64,000 bases of DNA from Flavobacterium aquidurense (GTDB taxonomy: Bacteria > Bacteroidota > Bacteroidia > Flavobacteriales > Flavobacteriaceae), in contig NZ_JRLF01000011.1 in NCBI RefSeq assembly GCF_001404985.1, positions 310,001 to 374,000 of the forward strand. The letters run 5' to 3'. The stretch's first letter is position 1; every line of letters starts with the position of its first letter. The translations under genes were made by a program, and so were the position numbers. The notes below the pieces were generated by a model, which was not told the DNA's origin, ran no database searches, and saw only the letters and a program-made list of their open reading frames with translations. Below, in pieces: positions 8,466 through 17,831 of the stretch.

Positions 8466-9515
8466 TTATAATGAATTTCCAATTCCAACCAAAACAATTG
8501 ACAGCATGATTAATGCAATTCCCCAGGCAAAAGTTCTAATGGTTTTCTTAGAAACTCCCGACCATTCTTTGAGATAAAATCCCCAAAAATTTGCTGTAAG
8601 AATAATGGTTGCCATATGTAAAATCCATGAACTTGCTCCGTTTCCTAATTTGCTTTCTCCCATTCCGTAAAAGAAAAATTGTAAAAACCACATGGTTCCC
8701 GCAATACCAGAAAAAAGTACATTTCTGGCAATTGGCGTATTTTTATTGGTATAATCCGAGAAAGTTTTATTTTTGAAATTAAGGTACATACACCAGATAA
8801 AATTGGTTGTTAAACCTCCCCACATCAAAACGATATAAGTAACATTGTTTTGAAACAATGGGTTACAGCCATAGGTTACAGCTGTTTCTGCCATAGGTTT
8901 TCCGGATTCGATGCCGTAATTAAAAAATGAACTCAAAATACCGGAGATCACGGCTATAATCAGTCCTTTTACCAAACTAAAATCCTTGTCTTTATCTTCG
9001 TGTCCTGTTGCGAAATCTTTTTCTTTTAGAATTCCTGCTTTTCCTGAAATCGCAATACCTATAAGGCAAACCGCAACTCCCGCAAGAACAAGTTGTCCGC
9101 CGGTATTTGATAACATATCACTAAATGAAATCTTGCCCGCAGTAGGATATAAATCATAATAAATAGATGGAACCAAGGCACCAAAAGCAGAACAGAATCC
9201 AAGAATAATAGAGTTCCCTAAAGACATTCCTAAATAACGAACGCCTAAACCGTAAGTTAATCCTCCAACTCCCCAAATTAACCCCATTAAAAAGGTAAAT
9301 GCTTTTATAGATGGAGAAGCAGTTACAATGATTTCAACAAAATTTGGAATCGTTAAATAAGCAGCAATTGGTGGAACTATTAACCAGGAAAAAAATCCTC
9401 CTATGATCCAGTAGCTTTCCCAAGCCCAATCTTTTACTTTCTTAAAAGGCATATAAAAACTACCTGAAGAGAATCCTCCGATAGAATGAAAAATGATTCC
9501 TAATAATGATTCCAT
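8466..9515 (-). CDS. rhaT: L-rhamnose/proton symporter RhaT
   Basis: A 349-residue, very hydrophobic protein with about ten predicted membrane helices, similar in length to E. coli RhaT (344 residues). Recognisable segments include GFSSGSFYMPFKKVKDWAWE at the N-terminus, GLTYGLGVRYLGMSLGNS and MWFLQFFFYGMGESKLG. It imports L-rhamnose with protons across the inner membrane. It is the first gene of the minus-strand rhamnose operon, and its leader carries an operator of the regulon described here (9585-9605). The ATG at 9515 is chosen because it begins the family-typical N-terminus. Confidence 0.92.
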   Translation of the reverse strand: MESLLGIIFHSIGGFSSGSFYMPFKKVKDWAWESYWIIGGFFSWLIVPPIAAYLTIPNFVEIIVTASPSIKAFTFLMGLIWGVGGLTYGLGVRYLGMSLGNSIILGFCSAFGALVPSIYYDLYPTAGKISFSDMLSNTGGQLVLAGVAVCLIGIAISGKAGILKEKDFATGHEDKDKDFSLVKGLIIAVISGILSSFFNYGIESGKPMAETAVTYGCNPLFQNNVTYIVLMWGGLTTNFIWCMYLNFKNKTFSDYTNKNTPIARNVLFSGIAGTMWFLQFFFYGMGESKLGNGASSWILHMATIILTANFWGFYLKEWSGVSKKTIRTFAWGIALIMLSIVLVGIGNSL

Positions 9516-9899
9516 TAATAATTTTGTTTTTGGTTAATTGATAGTTATTTTGGTTTTGTAAAATAATAGAATGTAAAAAAGAAAACTGTCCTGTACTATC
9601 CTTTATACTTTTGTTATTTATGTTAAAACTAAGGATTATTGCAAAGAACAATCTGGTAATATTAGAAATATAGATTTAAAATTTCTATTTTAGCAATCGA
9701 TTTCGTAATTATTATATCCTCAATTTGTCAGAAATAAACAAATCAATAAAAAACATAAAATAAGCCTTATTTAAATGGAACGCTTTTGTGAGAAAAGTAC
9801 CAAACCAATATTTTATATGTTTTTAAATGAAATTTTTGATACAAATTATAGTCAAAATGATCTTGCAGGAGGTTGTAGCATAATTTATAAGCCATAAAA
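9516..9899. other. Divergent control region of rhaT operon and regulator
   Basis: This is a 384-base AT-rich region between divergently read rhaT and the GntR-type regulator. It contains the operator at 9585-9605 with a weak -7 element for rhaT just beyond it (TATTTTAC on the minus strand, 9558-9565). On the regulator side I saw only an isolated CAGGA (9866-9870) without arms. Confidence 0.6.
9585..9605 (-). promoter_or_regulatory. Predicted rhamnose-regulon operator upstream of rhaT
   Basis: Read on the minus strand it contains AAGGATAGTACAGGACAGT: two AGGA boxes exactly 10 bases apart, with an AGTA arm before the second. It matches the operators at the other operons of the locus (23879, 35387, 40232, 40480). 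The proximal box lies about 23 bases before a weak -7 element (TATTTTAC). Confidence 0.65.
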
Positions 9900-10940
9900 A
9901 TGATTAAACTTATTAAAATAGATGAAGATTCAAGGGTTCCTAAATACAAACAAATTGTAGACTCTATCTTGCATAATATTGCCAACGGAAATTTAAAAAT
10001 AAATCAAAAAATTCCCTCGATAAACAGCTTTAGTGAAGAATTTTATATGTCGAGAGATACGGTCGAAAAGGCATATAATATTCTAAAAGAACGAAAAATA
10101 ATATCATCTATCCGCGGAAAAGGATATTATATTACCCGTACAAAGCTGGAGTCTAAAGTAAATGTGTTGTTTGTACTAAACAAACTTAGTGCGTATAAAA
10201 TGAAAACGTACAACTCGTTTATTGACACAATTGGAGCAAATGCACATACAGACCTGCATATTTATCATTGCGATGAAACCCTCTTTTTAAACTTATTAGA
10301 CAAGTTTGAAGGTGCTTATGATTATTATGTAATTACTACACATTTTAAAACCGATGAGTTGAAACACCTGAGTTTTACAGATGAAGTTGCCAAGGCTATC
10401 CAGAGAATTCCGGAAGAGAAACTAATTTTAATGGATAATATTAAATTAGGAATGGAAGGCGAAATCATCAAGATTTATCAGGATTTTGAAAATGATATTT
10501 ATAATGCCTTAAAAGAAGGACTTTCGAAAATAAGCAAATACAAAAAACTAATTTTGATATATCCGGAAAAGGCAGTTTATCCTTATCCGCGCCGAATTTT
10601 ACACGGATTTAAAAAGTTTTGTGTCGAGCATGAAATTAATTTTGAAATCCTGAGCGAAGTTTACGACGATATGATCCTTAAAAAAGGTGATTTGTTTATC
10701 ACGATCGAAGAATCGGATTTGGTGAATTTAATGAAACAAATCAGGGACGAAGAATATGTTCTGGGTAAAGATATTGGCGTAATCTCCTATAATGATACGC
10801 CACTAAAAGAATTGCTTGGAATAACAGTAATGTCTACAGATTTTAACGTAATGGGTGAAACCGTTGCGAGAATGATTTTGAATAAAGAGAAAGGTCAGGT
10901 TAAGGTTCCTTTTAATTTTATTGATCGAAATTCGATTTAG
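9900..10940 (+). CDS. GntR-type regulator with periplasmic-binding-protein-like effector domain (candidate rhamnose regulator)
   Basis: A 346-residue cytoplasmic regulator. Residues 1-80 are a GntR winged helix-turn-helix, with KYKQIVDSI and SRDTVEKAYNILKERKIISS followed by the wing IRGKGYYITR. Residues about 85-346 resemble the LacI-type sugar-binding fold (VNVLFVLNKLSAYKM, VISYNDTPLKELLGITVMSTD). This architecture senses a sugar or its catabolite. It is divergent from the rhaT operon and is the only dedicated DNA-binding regulator of this architecture in the utilisation locus. It is thus the best candidate to bind the shared CAGGA operators. That link is inference; activator or repressor mode cannot be read from sequence. 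Confidence 0.88.
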   Translation: MIKLIKIDEDSRVPKYKQIVDSILHNIANGNLKINQKIPSINSFSEEFYMSRDTVEKAYNILKERKIISSIRGKGYYITRTKLESKVNVLFVLNKLSAYKMKTYNSFIDTIGANAHTDLHIYHCDETLFLNLLDKFEGAYDYYVITTHFKTDELKHLSFTDEVAKAIQRIPEEKLILMDNIKLGMEGEIIKIYQDFENDIYNALKEGLSKISKYKKLILIYPEKAVYPYPRRILHGFKKFCVEHEINFEILSEVYDDMILKKGDLFITIEESDLVNLMKQIRDEEYVLGKDIGVISYNDTPLKELLGITVMSTDFNVMGETVARMILNKEKGQVKVPFNFIDRNSI

Positions 10941-11034
10941 ATTGTAAAGCTCTCTTTTTGTAATTATCTTTGAAACTCAGTATTTATAATCGAAATGGCT
11001 TTATATTTGAGCCTTTAGAAAATTGAAAGTAATT

Positions 11035-11442
11035 ATGGAACAGAAAATACATCAGGGAAGAAACGTAAAACGTTTTAGAGAAATGCTTGGAATCAAACAA
11101 GAAGCATTAGCTTTTGATTTAGGAAATGACTGGAATCAGAAGAAAATTTCTATGTTGGAGCAAAAAGATGTAATTGAAGAAGAGATACTTAATCAAATCT
11201 CGAATTCATTGAAAATTCCTGTTGAAGCGTTTCAGAATTTTGATGAGGAACACGCGGTGAATGTAATTTCTAATACATTTACAGACTTTAAAGATGGAGC
11301 GTCTGCAATTAATATTAATCCAACATTTAATCCTATAAAAGAGGTTTTAAAACTTCACGAAGAAAAAATAGCTTTGTATGAGCGTATGTTGAAAGAAAAA
11401 GAAGAAATGATGACAAGGCTTGAAAAATTAATTAATAAATAA
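11035..11442 (+). CDS. XRE-family helix-turn-helix protein with C-terminal coiled coil
   Basis: A 135-residue protein starting MEQKIHQGRNVKRFREMLGI; an in-frame TTG four codons upstream is a less likely start. Residues about 8-65 are an XRE/Cro-type helix-turn-helix (IKQEALAFDLGNDWNQKKISMLEQ). The last 35 residues are rich in Glu, Lys and Leu and likely form a coiled coil for oligomerisation. The start is 94 bases after the GntR-type regulator on the same strand, with a clear terminator after it (11481-11510). I cannot name a target, and nothing shows a role in rhamnose use beyond position. Confidence 0.8.
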   Translation: MEQKIHQGRNVKRFREMLGIKQEALAFDLGNDWNQKKISMLEQKDVIEEEILNQISNSLKIPVEAFQNFDEEHAVNVISNTFTDFKDGASAININPTFNPIKEVLKLHEEKIALYERMLKEKEEMMTRLEKLINK

Positions 11443-11480
11443 TTTTGCAATAGTCATTTAAGTAAGACATATTCATTCAC

Positions 11481-11510
11481 AAAGAGACTTTCGAGTCTCT
11501 TTTTTGTTTT
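11481..11510 (+). terminator. Rho-independent terminator after the XRE-type gene
   Basis: AAAGAGACT and AGTCTCTTT form a 9-bp stem closed by a TTCG tetraloop, followed by a T-rich run. It lies 39 bases downstream of the stop at 11442. Confidence 0.85.
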
Positions 11511-11584
11511 ATAACATTATTTCACGCGATCAAAAAGATTCACAATTATAAATGTTCAAAATCTTTTTGCTCTGAAAGAGCCTT

Positions 11585-11753
11585 AGCAATAGCATAGTGC
11601 GAAGCGCTATGAATTAAATCAAAATTGAAAGTCGCCCTGAAAGGGCAAAAGCAAATAGACAATTCATAATTAGGCTTTCGCCCTTTCAGGGCTTAAAATA
11701 GAAATCATATTTAATTCATTTTAATTCATAGCGCTTCGCACTATGCTATTGCT
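11585..11753. repeat. 169-bp MITE-like palindromic element with nested hairpins
   Basis: The ends (11585-11615 and 11723-11753) are perfect 31-base inverted repeats that begin AGCAATAGCATAGTGCGAAG. Nested inside are GCCCTGAAAGGGC (near 11634-11646) and its complement GCCCTTTCAGGGC (11680-11692), and an ATTCAT motif occurs in both halves. The whole could fold into one long hairpin. It has no coding capacity and sits between a terminator and the delta-60 gene terminator. It resembles a non-autonomous mobile or REP-like element. No target-site duplication was established. Confidence 0.75.
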
Positions 11754-11866
11754 TTTTAGGCTTTCAGCCTGTTTTTAAAAAATACACAAACTCATGATAA
11801 CCCGATCTATCTGATTTTAAATCTGTTCCTGCAACAGAAATCAGAAAGAAAGCCTTATACAAAAAT

Positions 11867-11901
11867 AAAAAGCCTGAAAAATTAATTTTTCAGGCTTTTT
11901 T
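11867..11901. terminator. Bidirectional terminator of the delta-60 repeat gene
   Basis: A perfect 34-base palindrome centred at 11883/11884, AAAAAGCCTGAAAAATT against its complement, with A/T runs on both sides. It lies 28 bases after the stop codon at 11929 on the minus strand and would work in both directions. Confidence 0.85.
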
Positions 11902-11928
11902 AATGAAAGTTTCAGAACGAATTTCTGT

Positions 11929-14900
11929 CTATTTTTTGATGAATTTCGTGCTTGAATTTCCTTTATCAGAAACAATTTTTATAAAATAATTTCCTGAATT
12001 CAAACCAGAAACATCTATGTTTTCTACGTTTTTGGCATTAGGAATTACTCGTATTAATTGCCCAAGAACATTGTAAATCTGGATTGATGACAATTGAATA
12101 TCTTCTTTTGTAGTGATATTTAAAACATCATTTACAGGGTTTGGATACACAACAAAGTATTGACCAAACGAAAAATCTTTAACTCCAAGCGCTTGTTCTA
12201 TTGTAGTTGTTGGAACATTGGTTGTAATGGCGCTGTTGTAATCAAAAAAGATATTTGCAGAACCTCCAAATGAATCTCCTTCGACTAAGGTTGATTTTGT
12301 TTTGATTTTAAACGCTAAATAACCATCATTATTGGCGTCGTCAAAAGGAAGATTGATATTCTCAAATTTAAAATCTACTTTATTATTATCTGTAATTTCG
12401 GTGGAAAACAAATGACTTCCGCTTAAAGGGTATAAACTATTAATATCATATTTAGTAAGGTCTATTACATCTTTTACAGTAATATTTTGTGCTGCATATG
12501 TCCCTGTGTTTTCAAAACGAATAATGTAATGCACATAATCGCCTATTTTAGTTTTCGAAATTTTATCACCTTCGATACATGTTTTATCATTTGGATCAAA
12601 AGAATTAACGACAACCTGATCAAAAACAAATTTATTATTAGCCGGAGTTTCATCTGTTTGCGATGATGAGATTTCTGCCAGGTATTTTAAGATTGCCCCT
12701 CCATTAACAGGAGGATTTTCCATTGGTGAATTTACATTTAATACAAACGTAATTTCTTTTGTTTCAGTAGGATTTAAATTAGTAAAATTCCATTTTAAGT
12801 TATTCACCAACTGGCTAGAAACAGCAGGATAACTTTCGATAAAGTCTGTAATCGTATCATCAAAATTTAATGATATTGTTCCTGAAAGTGGCTGGTTTCC
12901 TTTATTTGAATATACGATCTTATATTTTGCATCAAAACCTGGTCGCGCCACAGTCAATGGTAAAATACTAACTTCAAGATCAGCATGTACTCCATTTGCA
13001 GTGATACAAAAATCAGATATACGAGGACTTGCCTCTGCAGGAAAATCTACAGTATAACTCGCCGGACTAATATTAAAATAGGAAGGGTTTTCTAATACTG
13101 GCGTTATAGTATGAGTTCCTTTAAGAAATGTCATGGTATAATTTCCTGTTGTATTGGTAATTAAGCTACTCGTGCTTGTTCCTGACTGGATATTCATTTT
13201 TAAATTTTTGAATGGCACATCATTCAAATCACAGCCATTCTTATCTAAATCCAATCTGTTTTGTCCCTGAACAAATTTATAGTCCTGGCCTAATAATCGT
13301 GTTAATCCACCAATAGGTATGCCTTTATATTTTGTAAATCCACCATAATAAAGGAGTTTACCATCTGATTGAGATACAACTTTAGGATTTTGCTCGTCGT
13401 AATTGCTATTCTTACTATATATAAAATTAAATGTATCATCTAAACTACCGTCTAAATTTAATCTAAAGAAAATTACATCTGAACTGTTAATTTTATATCC
13501 TGAAATCAATACTTTATCGTCAAGTTGAATTCCGGCTATACTTAGACCATAATCAGCAGTCGCTGGTGTTACCACATACTTAAAGGTATTATCAGGACTA
13601 CCATCTGGGTTTAATCTTAAAATAGATGGAGATCCATTCCATAGTGTAACTAAAAATTTATTATCTTTTTGTACAACAAAATTTTGCGAGTATTGTGCTA
13701 TTGGAGTATTAAAAACAAAAGTGTTATCCTTAGAACCATCACTATTAAGTCTAACAAACGATACATTATTTTTGAAATATCCGGCAACTAAAATTTTACC
13801 ATCGGGCAGGCTATAGATGTCATTTATAAATATTATCTGGCCTTCACTTGTACCTATCCAACTACTTTTAAAAGTACTATCAAGACTACCATCAGAATTT
13901 AATCGTACCAATCCAGGGCAAGAAACACCTTTGTAGGATGTAAAAGTCCCTCCAACTACTACTTTACCATCAGGCAATAAAATTAGTTTCTCTACGCGAG
14001 AATTAAATCCGGCACCAATTACAAAAGAATTATCTCTGGTTCCATCATAGTTTAATCTCACTATTCTATTAGTAGTAATGCTGTTATAAACTGTAAATTC
14101 TCCGCCTATAACAAACTTTCCATCAGTTTGTGCCACAATTGAGCTAATATTATCAAAGGGAGATGATGAACTTGCAAAACTTTTTAATCCGCCAAATGTT
14201 AAAGATTGATCTTGAGTCCCGTCATTATTTAACCTAATAAAACCTGGATTCGAAATACCATTATAAGCATAAAATTTTCCTGAAACCATAATTTTTTCAT
14301 TAGGAAGAACAGTTACAACGCTTACATTTCCTGAATCAAATCCCACAAACTGATTATTAAAAGTACTGTCTTTCGTTCCGTCACTATTTAAAACCAGAAC
14401 CTTGCCGACTGTTAAACCATTAAATAAATCAAAACTACCCCCTACTAATATTTTTCCACTATCAAATAATGCAAAATCCTGAACAATGTAATTTGCGCCA
14501 GTTCCAATTTTAAATGTAGTATCTTGTGTTCCATCACTATTTAACCTTGTAATATATCTTTGCTTAAGGCTTTCATAAGTAAAAAAACCACTCATAATTA
14601 TTTTACCATCTGGCTGAACAACGATTTTAGTTATTGACGGTGAACCATACACAATAAATTTGTCTGATTTAAAAGTTGTATCAAGACTACAGTCATTATT
14701 TAAGCGGATAATTCGATTCGTGTATATATTATTCTCGTCTTTTAAATTTGCCGTAATTAAAATTTTGCCATCAGGTTGTGAAGCAATATTATAATGTGTG
14801 TAAATTTCTGGAATTTTTGGAGTTATATCAACATCTAAACTACCATTTGCATTTAATCGAACTATTTTTCTGTATGCTTTTCCAGTATCGCTTAAAGCTT

Positions 14901-15528
14901 CTCCGGTGGCAATAATTTTGCCATCAGGTTGTAAACAAAATCTGGAAGAATCAATAAAGAAATTAACATCAGCTTTAAATGTAGTATCTAAACTACCATC
15001 TGAATTTAACCTAATAATTCCTTTTTGAGAACCATAAACTCCTGTTGCTACAATTTTTCCGTCGGGTTGTAGCTCAATATTAGATCTTGTATCAGACCCT
15101 CCATTAATAGTTACCAATGAGCTTAAAGTGAAACTTTTATCCAGACTGCCATCGATATTTAATCTTACTATACTTTTAACATTTTCTTTATTATAAGTAG
15201 TAAAGTATCCTGATACTATTATTTTACCATCAGATTGAATTTCAAAATCTCTTACTGAATTATTAAAACCAGTACCCAGATTAAAACTTTTATCCAGAAT
15301 ATTGTTATCAAGTCTTATTAAAACCGGTTCATCAGAATTTGGCGCACTTTTGAGCAAAATAATTTTACCGTCACGTTGAATTCGGGATTTAAAAACCTCT
15401 TCTCTTACATAATAGTTACCCAACGGCACTTTGAATTCGCTATTGAATGAGGGATCTCTATCAGCAGCGTTTTGCGAATAACCATTAAAAATAAAGAAAA
15501 AAGGAATCAGAAAGTAAAGTTTTTTCAT
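11929..15528 (-). CDS. Delta-60 repeat surface protein with type IX secretion (type A) sorting domain
   Basis: A 1199-residue secreted protein. It starts with a signal peptide (MKKLYFLIPFFFIFNGYSQ). Residues about 25-750 hold roughly 14 delta-60 repeats of about 50 residues, each with a DGKI(I/V)xxG core and an RLNxDGSLDxTF link, which suggests a beta-propeller-like fold. Ig-like/CarboxypepD-type segments and a conserved IIRFENTGTYAAQNITVKDV region follow. The last 75 residues are a type A Por sorting domain (VYPNPVNDVLNITT, NVLGQLI, GNYFIKI, KFIKK). It should be exported by the T9SS and anchored or released at the surface. The repeats are an unlikely glycosidase, so a binding or adhesive role is plausible but unproven. 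Confidence 0.88.
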   Translation of the reverse strand: MKKLYFLIPFFFIFNGYSQNAADRDPSFNSEFKVPLGNYYVREEVFKSRIQRDGKIILLKSAPNSDEPVLIRLDNNILDKSFNLGTGFNNSVRDFEIQSDGKIIVSGYFTTYNKENVKSIVRLNIDGSLDKSFTLSSLVTINGGSDTRSNIELQPDGKIVATGVYGSQKGIIRLNSDGSLDTTFKADVNFFIDSSRFCLQPDGKIIATGEALSDTGKAYRKIVRLNANGSLDVDITPKIPEIYTHYNIASQPDGKILITANLKDENNIYTNRIIRLNNDCSLDTTFKSDKFIVYGSPSITKIVVQPDGKIIMSGFFTYESLKQRYITRLNSDGTQDTTFKIGTGANYIVQDFALFDSGKILVGGSFDLFNGLTVGKVLVLNSDGTKDSTFNNQFVGFDSGNVSVVTVLPNEKIMVSGKFYAYNGISNPGFIRLNNDGTQDQSLTFGGLKSFASSSSPFDNISSIVAQTDGKFVIGGEFTVYNSITTNRIVRLNYDGTRDNSFVIGAGFNSRVEKLILLPDGKVVVGGTFTSYKGVSCPGLVRLNSDGSLDSTFKSSWIGTSEGQIIFINDIYSLPDGKILVAGYFKNNVSFVRLNSDGSKDNTFVFNTPIAQYSQNFVVQKDNKFLVTLWNGSPSILRLNPDGSPDNTFKYVVTPATADYGLSIAGIQLDDKVLISGYKINSSDVIFFRLNLDGSLDDTFNFIYSKNSNYDEQNPKVVSQSDGKLLYYGGFTKYKGIPIGGLTRLLGQDYKFVQGQNRLDLDKNGCDLNDVPFKNLKMNIQSGTSTSSLITNTTGNYTMTFLKGTHTITPVLENPSYFNISPASYTVDFPAEASPRISDFCITANGVHADLEVSILPLTVARPGFDAKYKIVYSNKGNQPLSGTISLNFDDTITDFIESYPAVSSQLVNNLKWNFTNLNPTETKEITFVLNVNSPMENPPVNGGAILKYLAEISSSQTDETPANNKFVFDQVVVNSFDPNDKTCIEGDKISKTKIGDYVHYIIRFENTGTYAAQNITVKDVIDLTKYDINSLYPLSGSHLFSTEITDNNKVDFKFENINLPFDDANNDGYLAFKIKTKSTLVEGDSFGGSANIFFDYNSAITTNVPTTTIEQALGVKDFSFGQYFVVYPNPVNDVLNITTKEDIQLSSIQIYNVLGQLIRVIPNAKNVENIDVSGLNSGNYFIKIVSDKGNSSTKFIKK

Positions 15529-15716
15529 ATTAAATATTTTTGTAAATATATGTTAAATTTTAACATATATAAATTTCTTACTTATATTATTTTAAAAAAA
15601 AATATAGTGTTAAAAAACACATTTACAAAGTAGAAAAACGAACAAAAAAAACGTTCAATTCTCTATTTTAAAATATTAAAAACTCTTTAATCAACATTTA
15701 ATTACTTCACTAAAAT

Positions 15717-17564
15717 CTATCTCTTAGTTACTAAAACAATATTAGGTTTTGGCGCAGGTTTCATCTCTGTTCCCATATAAAAACTGGTATGTGGCGGCTG
15801 ATTATACCCTACATTTTGCCAGGCGATACTTAATCTGTATTGTGGATCGTGCATTAAAGTATATTGCCTAATTTGTGTGGGAATTGTGGTTGAATAAATC
15901 CTTAACTCAGTATTATCCTCAGATCTCAATATTAATTCTTCGCGCCAGTCTCCCAGAATATCTGCAGAAAGTGCCGGTGTCGATTTTGTACCATTATTAG
16001 ATGCTGCTCCCGTTGCGGTAAACAATCTGCCTTGATTGTATTTATCGATATAATTAGAATTGAGTAATTCTCTGGAAGAATCCCCATCCCAATAAATTAA
16101 AAAATTTGTAGAAGTTGGCGCTTTCCCAATTTCATTTCCTTTCATATCATGCAAATACGGAGAACCTGACCACCAGCATTGCGCACCTTTTCTTGTTGGA
16201 TCAATATTGTCAGCCACACCGCGACCTACATCTTCGTTTAGGGAACCAGTAAATAAAACTTTTCCGTCGGATGCCGAAAATAAAGTTACACCAGGACCGG
16301 TAGTTCCGTTTTCAATTTCATGGATTCCAAAAACTTCCAGGCCCGGAACATCAAGATCCAGATCAGAAACATGCAAAGCATCGCCGTGTCTAAAACCAGT
16401 TGTATATAATCCTTTTCCGTTATCGTCAACACACATCGATCCGTAAATGATTTCATCTTTTCCGTCGTTATCAACATCTGCAACCGTTAGTCCGTGATTT
16501 CCCATTCCTGAATAGGGATTATCTGCATCTTTACTATCAAAAACCCATCTCGAAGTGAGTTTATTATTTTTAAAATCCCAGGCTGCCAAAACTGTTCTTC
16601 CATAATATCCCCTGCACATTACTACACTGGGATGAACGCCGTCTAAATATGCAATACAAGCTGTAAAACGATCAATTCTGTTTCCTTTAGTGTCATTTCC
16701 ACCGCTTCCGCCCCTTCCGCCCCAACCTGCAAGATCGCCACGTTCCGGAATATATGCTGTTGTCGTGATTAGGGTTCCTGTTCTTCCGTTGAAAACCGAA
16801 AGATATTCAGGACCTTTCAGTATTTTACCATAAGTAGCAGAATCCGGATCTACATCGCGCCAGTCTTTTAGAACGTCGCCAACTACATTATTCTGACTGT
16901 CTGTTGTTCCGTCAGCAGTTTTACAGACAAATTCCGAAATTCCGTCGCCATCTAAATCATATACCATAAACTGGGTATAATGTGCGCCTTCGCGAATGTT
17001 TTTCCCCAGGTTTATCTGCCACAAAAATGTCCCGTCCAGAGTATACGCCTGAAATATAGGCGGATCTGTGATTCCTCTAAAAGAATTATCCAGACTCTTT
17101 CCAGTCATATGCACAATCAAATCATACCTCCCGTCACCATCTAAATCTCCAACCGAAAGATCATTGGGAATATATCCTGCAACTGGTTTGAGTTTAATCG
17201 ATAAATAATCTTTATCCGGACTTTGGGCAGGAAGCGTAAAGCTTCCTTTAGCATCTGTTTCTTTTCCTTTTAAAACTGTTTTTACAAACCAGGTATTTTC
17301 TTCCTGACCATTTGCTTTGGTATCAATAAAATTTGTAGCTCCTGCAATAGGTTTATCATTTAATTTGATGGCTTTTTTCGTACCGCTTTTTCGATATAAA
17401 TTAAAAGCAAGTTCATCAGAATCTGTTCCTAAAACTCGCCATCCCACAAAAAACTGACCTTTCTCTTTTATCGCAATTATGCCTCGATCTAAGTTTTCCA
17501 TTTGCCTTTGCGCAAACGAAAGCAAACTTGAAAAAAGAAATAATAGTAAAATTTTATTTTTCAT
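15717..17564 (-). CDS. Rhamnogalacturonan lyase, polysaccharide lyase family 11
   Basis: A 615-residue protein with signal peptide MKNKILLLFLFSSLLSFAQ. Family PL11 features are the N-terminal RQMENLDRGIIAIKEKGQFF and GWRVLGTDS and the propeller blades with calcium-binding loops (DLDGDGRYDLIVHMTG, DLDGDGISEFVCKTADGTTD, DVDNDGKDEIIYGSM). The C-terminal QYRLSIAWQNVGYNQPPHTS is also typical. PL11 enzymes cleave the Rha-GalA backbone of rhamnogalacturonan-I by beta-elimination and leave unsaturated ends for GH105. The absence of a sorting domain suggests a periplasmic location. It is the last gene of the operon 23688-15717, after a 267-base spacer with a hairpin repeat. Confidence 0.94.
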   Translation of the reverse strand: MKNKILLLFLFSSLLSFAQRQMENLDRGIIAIKEKGQFFVGWRVLGTDSDELAFNLYRKSGTKKAIKLNDKPIAGATNFIDTKANGQEENTWFVKTVLKGKETDAKGSFTLPAQSPDKDYLSIKLKPVAGYIPNDLSVGDLDGDGRYDLIVHMTGKSLDNSFRGITDPPIFQAYTLDGTFLWQINLGKNIREGAHYTQFMVYDLDGDGISEFVCKTADGTTDSQNNVVGDVLKDWRDVDPDSATYGKILKGPEYLSVFNGRTGTLITTTAYIPERGDLAGWGGRGGSGGNDTKGNRIDRFTACIAYLDGVHPSVVMCRGYYGRTVLAAWDFKNNKLTSRWVFDSKDADNPYSGMGNHGLTVADVDNDGKDEIIYGSMCVDDNGKGLYTTGFRHGDALHVSDLDLDVPGLEVFGIHEIENGTTGPGVTLFSASDGKVLFTGSLNEDVGRGVADNIDPTRKGAQCWWSGSPYLHDMKGNEIGKAPTSTNFLIYWDGDSSRELLNSNYIDKYNQGRLFTATGAASNNGTKSTPALSADILGDWREELILRSEDNTELRIYSTTIPTQIRQYTLMHDPQYRLSIAWQNVGYNQPPHTSFYMGTEMKPAPKPNIVLVTKR

Positions 17565-17661
17565 AATTGGTGAGTTTATCGTTATTTATGACCCACGATT
17601 GGGCGGGTTTTGGCTGATTTATGCTGTTTTTTTTATCTCGCGCAAGGTCGCGAAGTTTTTC

Positions 17662-17781
17662 AAGTGTAGTTTGTCATTTCGACGGAGGAGAAATCACACA
17701 AGAAATTCTGTATAGAATATCGCTAATCTTTGTCGGGTTACGAATGCGATTTCTCGTTCCTCGAAATGGCAAACTACACTT
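17662..17781. repeat. Dispersed hairpin element of the TTGTCATTTCGA...GAGAAATC type
   Basis: The 34-base arms (17662-17695 and 17748-17781) are inverted with about five mismatches. The left arm contains TTTGTCATTTCGACGGAGGA, and the right reads GATTTCTCGTTCCTCGAAAT. The spacer contains AGAAATTCTGTATAGAAT. The same core occurs at 33668-33772, at 61034-61138 and many times at 57300-59570. It sits between the glycosidase-like gene and the PL11 gene within one probable operon. Confidence 0.8.
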
Positions 17782-17831
17782 AAATAAAAACTTAGCAACT
17801 CAAAATCTTAGTAACTTAGCAACTCTAAAAA

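Noticed and set aside
9866-9872. CAGGAGG upstream of the GntR-type regulator, as a ribosome binding site or operator half
   Set aside because: It is about 28 bases from the ATG at 9900, too far for ribosome binding; an in-frame closer start is blocked by a stop. It lacks the operator arms.
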